A stretch of DNA of 64,000 nucleotides. It comes from Saccharothrix carnea (GTDB lineage: Bacteria > Actinomycetota > Actinomycetes > Mycobacteriales > Pseudonocardiaceae). The stretch spans positions 62,001-126,000 of the forward strand of contig NZ_PYAX01000014.1 in assembly GCF_003014735.1 (NCBI RefSeq). Reading direction: 5' to 3'. This document shows positions 24,817 through 31,778 of this stretch, piece by piece. Numbering within the stretch: position 1 is the first letter of the stretch; each line of letters starts with the position of its first letter. Position numbers and translations under genes: made by a program. Below the pieces are notes generated by a model. The model was given only the letters and a program-made list of their open reading frames with translations, did not search any database and was not told where the DNA came from.

Positions 24817-26781
24817 ATGACAAGTTTGTTCACGTCCCGGGAAGTGGCTGCCGGAGACCTCGTCACCGAACTCCTGGACATGCTGGCCGGCGGTGCGCCC
24901 ACGGACGCGTTCGAGGCGTTGCTGGACGACGACAGCAGGCTCGGCGCGGCCGCGGGCCTGCTGCCCGACGTGAAGTCCGTGGTGTGGCGCGCCATGCGCG
25001 TGCACGTCCACATCCAACGCGGGCGCAGCCGTGAAGCCGGGCTGTCCGCCCTGGTCGACGCGGCCCGGGAACTGGCGGCGCCGCACGACTCGATGGCCGC
25101 GCTGCTGCACGCCATCACCAGGCGGGCACGGCAGCTGCTGCGCGTGGACATGGCCTACATCGCCCTGCTGGACGAGGAGCGGCGCGACAGCCGGGTGCAC
25201 GCCACCGATGGCCACACGTCCAGCCTGAGCGTCGGCCTCCGGCTGCCCGCGGACGGCATCGCCGCCGCGGACGAGGCCAGCGGCGCCCCGTTCGCCACCC
25301 ACAACCTGCTCGCCGACGACCGGGTCACGCTGAGCCCGGCGTTCGAGGAGATGGCCAGGGCCGAAGACCTCCGCGCGATGATCGCGGTGCCGCTGGGCGA
25401 CAGCTCGCGGCACCACCGCGGCGAGCTCTACGTGGCCAGCCGCAAGGTACGCCACTTCACCGCCGACGAACGGTCCCTGATCAGCTCGCTGGGCATCCTC
25501 GCCGGCCTCTACATGGAGACCACGAGGCTGCGCCTCGCCGCCGAGGCGCGGGCGGCGGAACTCGAAGCGCGCGTGGCCCAGGTCGACGCCACCACCGAGG
25601 ACCTGCACCGGCACCACGACCTGCAGACCGCGCTGCTGGACCTCCTGTTCGCCGAGGACGACCTGCACGCCGCGACCGCGACCGGCGCGCGGTGGCTGGG
25701 CGGGAACGTCGCCGTCTACAACGCGGACGGCGACCTGCGCAGCGCCGCCGGTGAACCCGCCGACGTGGACGACACGACCGCGCTCGCCGCCGTGCCGGGC
25801 CTGAGGACCGCCGAACCGGTCATGGTGGACCGCGGCACGTGGGTCGTCCCCCTGTGCCGGGGGCACGAGCACCTCGGCACGTTGGTGCTGCGCGGGCCGG
25901 CCGAGCTGACCGACCGGGAACGCGGTCGGCTCCGCCTGCTGGCCCGCACGGTCGTGCTGATCACGCGGCGGGACGCGCTGGTGGCCGGGTCGGCGGGCGA
26001 CGCGCGCGACCGGTGGCTCGACGAGGCCCTCGGCGACGAGCGGCGCGCACCGGACCGGCTCGCCGAGCGCGCGCGCCGCATCGGCTTGAACCTGGACAAG
26101 CCCTACCTGATCCTGGTCGCGAAGCCGAAGGGCGAGCTGCTGTGCCGCGCGACGGCGTGGGCCGGGACGTACGTGCAGCGGGTAGGCGGGTTGCGCGGTT
26201 CCCGCGACGGCCACCTCGTCCTGCTGCTCCCCGGCGGTGACGCGACCGCCGCCGCGCGCGAGGTGTCGGCGGCGTTGGAGTCCGCGGTGGGCGCGCCCGT
26301 GCCGGTCGGCGCCGCCGGGCCGCTCACCGGCGCCGCGTCGGTCCACGACGGTTACCGCGACGCGGTCCGGTGCGTCGACACCGTGATCGCGCTCGGCGTC
26401 GCGGGCGGTGCCGCGTCGGCGCGCGACCTGGGCTTCGTGGGCGCGCTGATGTCCCGCAACCGCGACGCGGCGGGGTTCATCGAGCAGGTCATCGGCCCGG
26501 TGATCGACTACGACCGGGAGCGCTCGGCCGACCTGCTGCCGACCCTGCAGGCGTACTTCGAGGAGGGCGGCAGCCCGACCTACGCGGCGGCACGCCTGCA
26601 CGTGCACACCAACACCGTCACGCGCAGGCTCGACCGGGTCAAGGAGCTCCTCGGCCCGGGCTGGCAGAAACCGGACCAGGCACTGGAGATCCAGCTCGCG
26701 CTGCGCCTGCTGCGGGTCCGCGACCTCCTCGAAACCCGACCGGTCACGACGAGGACCACCAGGGTCCCCACCGGACCGTGA
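24817..26781 (+). CDS. PucR-type regulator with GAF domain (paralogue 2)
   Basis: A 654-residue paralogue of the protein at 12784-14748, the same length with the same blocks: a GAF-like N-terminal half (LLHAITRRARQLLRVDMAYIALLD, MIAVPLGDSS, GELYVASRKVRHFTADE), a coiled linker and the C-terminal PucR HTH (LQAYFEEGGSPTYAAARLHVHTNTVTRRLDRVKELLG). Unlike paralogue 1 I see no TTA near its start. ATG 24817 has a weak ribosome binding site. It probably responds to a small ligand and activates cluster promoters, perhaps acting with paralogue 1. Confidence 0.9.
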   Translation: MTSLFTSREVAAGDLVTELLDMLAGGAPTDAFEALLDDDSRLGAAAGLLPDVKSVVWRAMRVHVHIQRGRSREAGLSALVDAARELAAPHDSMAALLHAITRRARQLLRVDMAYIALLDEERRDSRVHATDGHTSSLSVGLRLPADGIAAADEASGAPFATHNLLADDRVTLSPAFEEMARAEDLRAMIAVPLGDSSRHHRGELYVASRKVRHFTADERSLISSLGILAGLYMETTRLRLAAEARAAELEARVAQVDATTEDLHRHHDLQTALLDLLFAEDDLHAATATGARWLGGNVAVYNADGDLRSAAGEPADVDDTTALAAVPGLRTAEPVMVDRGTWVVPLCRGHEHLGTLVLRGPAELTDRERGRLRLLARTVVLITRRDALVAGSAGDARDRWLDEALGDERRAPDRLAERARRIGLNLDKPYLILVAKPKGELLCRATAWAGTYVQRVGGLRGSRDGHLVLLLPGGDATAAAREVSAALESAVGAPVPVGAAGPLTGAASVHDGYRDAVRCVDTVIALGVAGGAASARDLGFVGALMSRNRDAAGFIEQVIGPVIDYDRERSADLLPTLQAYFEEGGSPTYAAARLHVHTNTVTRRLDRVKELLGPGWQKPDQALEIQLALRLLRVRDLLETRPVTTRTTRVPTGP

Positions 26782-26822
26782 TCACCCACCACCGAAGAAC
26801 CGCCCGACCAAAAGGTGAAGAC

Positions 26823-27212
26823 ATGAGCGTCATCCCGGACAGCCACCGCGACCTCCTGGAACGGCCGCTGTACACCCACCTGGCCACCATCCGGCCGGAC
26901 GGCAAACCCCAGGTCAACCCGATGTGGTTCGCCTGGGACGGCGAGCACGTGCTGTTCACCAGCACGACGTTCCGCCAGAAGCACAAGAACGTGGCCGTGC
27001 ACCCGGAGGTCGCGCTGTCCATCAACGACCCGGAGCGGCCGACCAGGTACCTCGAGGTGCGCGGCGTGGTCGAGCGGGTCGAGGACGACTCGCAGGGCCG
27101 GTTCTTCATCGAGATGGCGGCGCGCTACGGGGTGCGGATGGACAGCCCGCCGTGGGACGCCCGGTACCGCGTCGTCTACGTGGTGAAGCCGACGTCGGTG
27201 AGCAAGCAGTAG
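26823..27212 (+). CDS. PPOX-class F420-dependent oxidoreductase
   Basis: A 129-residue split-barrel flavin/deazaflavin protein of the Rv1155 type: LATIRPDGKPQVNPMWFAWDGEHVLFTSTTFRQKHKNVAVHPEVALSI, then RYLEVRGVVERVEDD and YRVVYVVKPTSV. Members bind F420 or FMN and reduce or oxidise small molecules. It starts 41 bases after pucR 2 with AAAGGTGAAG upstream, so it is likely co-transcribed and belongs to the right edge of the cluster. A role in redox tailoring, loosely recalling PhzG, is inference. Confidence 0.82.
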   Translation: MSVIPDSHRDLLERPLYTHLATIRPDGKPQVNPMWFAWDGEHVLFTSTTFRQKHKNVAVHPEVALSINDPERPTRYLEVRGVVERVEDDSQGRFFIEMAARYGVRMDSPPWDARYRVVYVVKPTSVSKQ

Positions 27213-27220
27213 CGCGTGCC

Positions 27221-27261
27221 GCCCCCGGCGGCCTCGTCGTGCGCGGCGAGGTCGTCGGGGG
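27221..27261 (+). terminator. Hairpin after the PPOX gene
   Basis: GCCCCCGgcggCCTCG pairs with CGAGGtcgtCGGGGGC to form an interrupted stem eight bases after the stop codon. It marks the likely right end of the cluster. The rest of the gap to 27407 holds only a 36-codon ORF that I do not recognise. Confidence 0.5.
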
Positions 27262-27407
27262 CTCTCGCCGTGCTCCGCCTCGACCGTCCGGGATGGACAA
27301 GGGGAGGGACAACCACGCGGGACTTGAGTCCTTCACCTTGCGGTACAAGGACTTCTGGTCTTGGCACCCGGACGGCCACGCCACCGCCACCGTGCGGCGG
27401 TGAACGC

Positions 27408-28235
27408 TCAGGTCATCGCCTGGGACACCCGGTCGGCCAGCGCCGCGGCGGACAACTGCTCACCGACGTGGAACAGGTAGCCGACCGGCGACTCACGGAT
27501 CACCCTGCGCCGCTCGCCCACGTCGACCACCCGAGCGGCGAGCGCGCCGGTCGGATCCGAACCGGCCACGGGGCCCTCGACACCGGCCTGCGCCTTCACC
27601 ACCGCCAGCCCGGTCGGCCTCCAACCCCAGCTCCCGCAGCCGGTCCCGCAGGTCGTCCAACTTGTCCTCCACCGTCCGCTCCACGTCGTGATCGAAGGTG
27701 GGCCTGGAAGACGTTGACGTCACGGACGTCGTTCAGCCGCGCGAGTTCCTGGACCTGGCCGGTGACGTAGTCGCGGAACGCGCCGAGCTCTCGCCGGTAC
27801 CGCTCGCGCACCTCGATGATCTTCTCGAACGACACCGCGTCCAGGTTCGCCGGCACCACGGTCTCGAACGCCGCGACCACGAACCGGCCGACCGGGTCGC
27901 CGGGCGGCGCGGGAGCGGCGCGGTGCTCCCGCAGCAACACCTCGGCGAGCCGGTCGACCGACCGGCGACGCGTCGATCAGCCACTCGTCGAGCAGTGGCG
28001 CCGCCTCCCGCGGGCGGCGCGTCGGGTACCCGGTCGGCCTCAGCCTGGCCATCTTCCACCAGTACAGCGCCGCGTACTTGAGCCAGGTGTCGCTGCGGAC
28101 GTTGATGTACGGGTAGTACAGCGCAATCGGCTCGAGTCGCGGGGCGGCGTTCCCGTGGACGTGCACGCCGCCCTGCACGTCACGCGCCTGGACGACCGGT
28201 CCGTGCACGTTCCCGGACAGCTCGTTGCCGCTCAC
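27408..28235 (-). pseudogene. DUF6236-like gene broken by several frameshifts
   Basis: The N-terminal part (from ATG 28235) reads SGNELSGNVHGPVVQARDVQGGVHVHG, then IALYYPYINVRSDTWLKYAALYWWKM, the usual start of DUF6236 proteins. The sense continues in another frame from about 27960 (RFVVAAFETVVPANLDAVSFEKIIEVRERYRRELGAFRDYV), shifts near 27690 (VEDKLDDLRDRLRELGLEAD), and again near 27610 (VKAQAGVEG to the stop at 27408). Three shifts in one gene point to real decay rather than a single sequencing error. The biochemical role of DUF6236 is not known to me. Confidence 0.7.
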
Positions 28236-28316
28236 ACCGGCAGTGTGGACTCTCCCTCCCCCTGCTCGGCGCGCGTCCCGCAGGTGTACACCCGAACGGA
28301 CTACCCACCGGAACCT

Positions 28317-28847
28317 TCAGCGCGCGAACGTCCACCGAGTGGCGCCGTGCGGTTCGGCGGTGGCCACACCGACGGCGCTGTGCAGGGTGAGGCGGTACAC
28401 GTGCCAGGGTGCCGGGCCGGCACTGGGTGCGCTGTAGGGCGCCGTCAGCGCGTCGTTCTGCACGGTGGCGGGCCAGCCGCCCTGCCGGTAGATCGACGCC
28501 ACCCGCTCCAGCACGGCGGGTTCGGTGGTGCGGCGGGCCTCGCCCTCCAGCACCAGATCGATGCCGCGCAGCCGCACCGAGATGCTGCACGCGGGGTTGA
28601 CGGCCAGGTTGCGCGACTTCCGGGTGCCCGGCCCACTGACGAAGTACAGCACGTCGTCCACCCAGATGGCACCGACGCCCGCCGAGTGCGGCCGCCCGTC
28701 CGGCCGCGCGGTCGCGACGAAGAACGTCAGGTCGACCCCTGGTGTGTCGGCGACGAGGACGTCACGGGGACGGCTCCACGGCAGCGCCGCGGACCCGTAC
28801 CGGTCGAGGTTCTGCGTCGAGATCGGCTTGCTCATGGCGTTCGTCAT
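28317..28847 (-). CDS. Pyridoxamine 5'-phosphate oxidase family protein
   Basis: About 176 residues with the split-barrel FMN-binding pattern: DLTFFVATARPDGRPHSAGVGAIWVDDVLYFVSGPGTRKSRNLAVNPACSISV, followed by DLVLEGEARR. It is likely an FMN- or F420-binding oxidoreductase of unknown substrate. ATG 28847 and ATG 28835 are both possible; neither has a clear Shine-Dalgarno sequence. It is on the minus strand, 79 bases downstream of the alpha/beta hydrolase start-to-stop unit, and may share its transcript. Confidence 0.8.
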   Translation of the reverse strand: MTNAMSKPISTQNLDRYGSAALPWSRPRDVLVADTPGVDLTFFVATARPDGRPHSAGVGAIWVDDVLYFVSGPGTRKSRNLAVNPACSISVRLRGIDLVLEGEARRTTEPAVLERVASIYRQGGWPATVQNDALTAPYSAPSAGPAPWHVYRLTLHSAVGVATAEPHGATRWTFAR

Positions 28848-28926
28848 ACTCGTACGACGAATGGGAGGGCCCTCGGATCGACACACCGGGCCGGGGAACT
28901 TCCGCCGGGTCGGGTGACAGGCGCCG

Positions 28927-29778
28927 TCAGCCGAGGAAGTCGGCGATCAGCGGCGCGATCTCGGGCAGCCGGTCCTCCAGCGCGAAGTGGCCCGTGTCGA
29001 ACAGGTGGAGCGCGGCGTCCGGCACGTCGCGCAGGTACGCGCGGGCGCCCGCCTCGGTGAAGAACGGGTCGTTGACGCCCCAGGCGATCAACGTCGGCGG
29101 CCGGTGCTCGCGCAACCACGCCTGCCACCGCGGGTAGGCCGCGACGTTGCGGTGGTAGTCGTAGGCCAACGCCAGCTGCGCCTGCCGACGACCCGGCTGG
29201 TCGAGGAAGAACTGGTCGAGCAGCCACCCCTCGGGCGCGACCAGCGCCGGATCGGCGGTGCCACCCTCGTACTGGCCACGGGTCGCGTCGAGCGTGAACA
29301 GGTCCAGGATCGTCCGCTCACCGCCGGGGGTATCGGGCGTGAGCGCGATGAACTCCCGTGCCGCGTCCGACAGCCCTTCGGCGTAGGCGTTGCCGTTCTG
29401 CACGACCAACCCCGTGACCCGGTCGGGGTGGCGCAGCGCCAGCCGGAAGCCGACCGGCGCGCCGAAGTCGAACAGGTACAGCGCGTAGCGGTCCAGCCCC
29501 AGGCGTGCCACGAAGCCCTCGACGACGTCGGCGAGGCGGTCGAACGAGTAGGTGAACCCGTCGGGTGCACGGGTGTGCCCGAAGCCGGGGTAGTCGGGCG
29601 CGACGAGCCGGTAACGCGTGCCGAGGGCGTCGATGAGCCGGCGGAACTGGTGCGAGGCGGACGGGAAACCGTGCAGCAGCAGCAAGACCGGCGCGTCGGG
29701 CCGGTCCGGCAGCGACTCCCGGTAGAAGACCTCCACCCCGTCGACGTCGACGTGCCGGTGCGCGATCCGAGCGACCAT
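28927..29778 (-). CDS. Alpha/beta hydrolase (epoxide hydrolase / haloalkane dehalogenase-like)
   Basis: A 283-residue single-domain hydrolase: LLLHGFPSASHQFRRLID (oxyanion HG), YRLVAPDYPGFGHT, and a nucleophile elbow FDFGAPVGFRLALRHPDRV in which Asp rather than Ser sits at the nucleophile site, as in epoxide hydrolases and dehalogenases. Late residues WGVNDPFFTEAG and DTGHFALED supply the acid and His. ATG 29778 follows CAGGAGG. It is divergent from a CGNR regulator with three CATTAG boxes between them, so that regulator probably controls it. Confidence 0.88.
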   Translation of the reverse strand: MVARIAHRHVDVDGVEVFYRESLPDRPDAPVLLLLHGFPSASHQFRRLIDALGTRYRLVAPDYPGFGHTRAPDGFTYSFDRLADVVEGFVARLGLDRYALYLFDFGAPVGFRLALRHPDRVTGLVVQNGNAYAEGLSDAAREFIALTPDTPGGERTILDLFTLDATRGQYEGGTADPALVAPEGWLLDQFFLDQPGRRQAQLALAYDYHRNVAAYPRWQAWLREHRPPTLIAWGVNDPFFTEAGARAYLRDVPDAALHLFDTGHFALEDRLPEIAPLIADFLG

Positions 29779-29805
29779 GTCACATGCCTCCTGCGCTTGA
29801 TGACG

Positions 29806-29858
29806 CATTAGGTATAGCCGGATTCGACTAATGGGTCAACCCGGTGAGATAGCATTAG
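29806..29858. promoter_or_regulatory. Three CATTAG boxes in a divergent promoter
   Basis: CATTAG at 29806-29811, its complement CTAATG at 29828-29833 and CATTAG again at 29853-29858 lie between the hydrolase and the CGNR regulator. The first two form an inverted repeat with a 16-nt spacer. They are candidate operators for the CGNR protein. Confidence 0.5.
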
Positions 29859-29862
29859 CCGC

Positions 29863-30429
29863 ATGACCGACCCGCTCACCGGCGAGCACCTCGCCCTCGA
29901 CCTGGTCAACACCCGCCCGTCGACCGGGGACGGCCGCGCCGACCTGCTCGCCACCCCGCGTCGACTGGCCGCCTGGCTGGCCCTGGAGCCCGACCTCCAG
30001 GCGGAAGCCGCGGGCGCCACCCCCACGGCGGCCGACCTCGCCCCCGTGCACGCGGTGCGGGAGCACGTCGACGCGGCCGTCCACGCGGTGCTGCACGGGT
30101 CCCGACCGCCCCGCACCGCCCTGCGCGGCCTGACCGAGGCGCAACGCGCGGCACCGGCCGTGCGCGTACTGGACTGGGACGGCAGCACCGTCACCGCGAC
30201 ACCCCGGCGCACCGGCCGCCTCGGCACCCGCCTGGCCGCCCACCTGGCCGAAGCCGCCGCCGACCTGCTCACCGACCCGTCGATCGGCACCCTCCGGCAG
30301 TGCGAGGCCGACGACTGCGTGCTGGTCTTCCTGCCGGCACACCCGCGCCGGCGCTGGTGCTCGCCGACGCGCTGCGGCAACCGCGCCCGGGTCGCCCGCT
30401 ACTACCACCGCCACAAGCCGGACGCCTGA
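29863..30429 (+). CDS. CGNR zinc-finger regulator (ABATE domain)
   Basis: A 188-residue protein. The N-terminal ABATE domain begins GEHLALDLVNTRPST, and the C-terminal zinc finger has C..DDC and RRRWCSPTRCGNRARVARYYHR, the CGNR motif that names the family. These are usually DNA-binding regulators of an adjacent gene, here the divergent hydrolase. The ATG at 29863 is only four bases beyond the last CATTAG box, so autorepression by occlusion of initiation is plausible. Confidence 0.88.
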   Translation: MTDPLTGEHLALDLVNTRPSTGDGRADLLATPRRLAAWLALEPDLQAEAAGATPTAADLAPVHAVREHVDAAVHAVLHGSRPPRTALRGLTEAQRAAPAVRVLDWDGSTVTATPRRTGRLGTRLAAHLAEAAADLLTDPSIGTLRQCEADDCVLVFLPAHPRRRWCSPTRCGNRARVARYYHRHKPDA

Positions 30430-30464
30430 CGTGCCGGTTGCGGCCGGACCCGATCACGGGCTAA

Positions 30465-30484
30465 CTTGGAACGACCATTCCAAG
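30465..30484. promoter_or_regulatory. TetR operator CTTGGAA-N6-TTCCAAG
   Basis: A perfect 7-bp inverted repeat with a six-base spacer lies 14 bases before the TetR start codon and overlaps the expected transcription start. It is a likely autoregulatory site. Confidence 0.6.
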
Positions 30485-30498
30485 ATGGCGAGGCGGAC

Positions 30499-31104
30499 AT
30501 GCCGGACGTCAAGCACTTCGACCCCGAGGCGGTGCTCGACTCGGCGGAGGAGCTGTTCTGGCGGCGGGGCGTGACGTCGACCGGCGTGCGGGACATCGTG
30601 TCGGCGACGGGCGTGAACCGGTCCAGCCTGTACGCGACGTTCGGCGGCAAGCGGGAGCTGTACGTCGCGGCGTTGCGCCGTTACGCCGACCGCCGCTCGG
30701 GTCCGGTGTTCCGCCGGCTCGCCGAGGACGACCGCGGCCTGCCCGCGATCGCGGACTTCTTCCGCGCGCTGATCCGGGCCCGCTGTTCCGGGGAGCACGC
30801 CCGGTGGGGCTGCCTGGTCACCAACGCCCACGCGGGCCCCGAGCAGGACGACCCGGACATCCGTTCGGTCCTGCAAGACCACCACGACCGGTTGCGGGCG
30901 GCGATGTGCGCGGCGCTGGAACGCGCCCGTGCCACCGGCGGGCTGCGGCCCGACATCGTCCCCGCGACCTCGGCCGACGTGCTCGCCCTGCTCGCCTACG
31001 GGGTGAACCTGCGCTCCCGCGCGGGGGCGAGCCCCGAAGCGCTCGACGAGACCGTCACGGCCGTGCTCGCATCGCTGGCGACCCGACCCGAGGAGATCCG
31101 CTGA
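30499..31104 (+). CDS. TetR-family repressor
   Basis: A 201-residue regulator. The N-terminal HTH reads VLDSAEELFWRRGVTSTGVRDIVSATGVNRSSLYATFGGKRELYVAALRRYAD; the remainder is a helical ligand-binding domain with GCLVTNAHAGP. ATG 30499 follows GAGGCGG. It is one base from the next gene, so the two form an operon controlled by the CTTGGAA repeat. The ligand is probably related to the substrate or product of that enzyme. Confidence 0.9.
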   Translation: MPDVKHFDPEAVLDSAEELFWRRGVTSTGVRDIVSATGVNRSSLYATFGGKRELYVAALRRYADRRSGPVFRRLAEDDRGLPAIADFFRALIRARCSGEHARWGCLVTNAHAGPEQDDPDIRSVLQDHHDRLRAAMCAALERARATGGLRPDIVPATSADVLALLAYGVNLRSRAGASPEALDETVTAVLASLATRPEEIR

Positions 31105-31105
31105 C

Positions 31106-31657
31106 ATGGTGCAGTTCACCGTTCACGACGAGAACACCGCGCCCGAGGAGGCACGCCCCCACCTGGAGGCCGGCCGTGCCCGGATGGGTTTCGTCACCAG
31201 CCTCAACGGCGTGATGGCCGAGTCGCCGCAGCTGCTGGCCGGTTACAACGCCCTGGCCGAGCAGTTCACCAAGTCTTCGCTGCCCGCCAAGGCGAAGCAG
31301 GTCGTGCTGATCACCACGAGCGTCCTCAACGGCTGCGAGTACTGCGTGGCCGCGCACTCCACGGTCGCGCTCAAGGCGGGCGTCGACGAGGAGGTCGTGC
31401 GGGCGCTGCGCGCGGGCAAGCCGGTAGCCGACGAGGCGCTGGAAGCCGTCCGCAAGCTCACCGAGCGGGTCGTCGCCGACCGGGGTTGGGTGGACGAGCA
31501 GGAGGTCGAGGCCTTCCTGGCCGCCGGCCACACCCGCCGCGACGTGCTGGACGTGATCCTCGGCGTGGGGATGAAGACGTTGTCCAACTACACCAACCAC
31601 ATCGCGCACACCCCTCTCGACCCGGCTTGGCAAGGCCAGGAGTGGCAGCGCGCCTGA
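31106..31657 (+). CDS. Carboxymuconolactone decarboxylase / AhpD-like protein
   Basis: A 183-residue helical protein with the redox motif NGCEYCVAAHS (CxxC followed by His) typical of the AhpD-like branch, and the late segment LDVILGVGMKTLSNYTNHIAHTPLD. Such proteins act as alkylhydroperoxidase partners or in peroxide stress. ATG 31106 starts one base after the TetR stop, so expression is coupled to that regulator. Confidence 0.87.
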   Translation: MVQFTVHDENTAPEEARPHLEAGRARMGFVTSLNGVMAESPQLLAGYNALAEQFTKSSLPAKAKQVVLITTSVLNGCEYCVAAHSTVALKAGVDEEVVRALRAGKPVADEALEAVRKLTERVVADRGWVDEQEVEAFLAAGHTRRDVLDVILGVGMKTLSNYTNHIAHTPLDPAWQGQEWQRA

Positions 31658-31662
31658 TGCGC

Positions 31663-31692
31663 GGGTGGGGCCGGAGCCACCCGGCCCCACCC
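31663..31692 (+). terminator. Terminator after the TetR-CMD operon
   Basis: GGGTGGGGCCGG and its perfect complement form a 12-bp stem with a 6-nt loop, five bases past the stop codon. Confidence 0.7.
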
Positions 31693-31778
31693 CTCGCGCC
31701 GCAACGTGACCGGAAGGCCACGCGGACGCGCCCTCACCCGGAGCTACCTCGCCGATCACCCGTGACAGAATCGGCCGC

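Noticed and set aside
27292..27402. 36-codon ORF between the PPOX gene and the DUF6236 pseudogene
   Set aside because: No ribosome binding site or recognisable family; too short to support alone.
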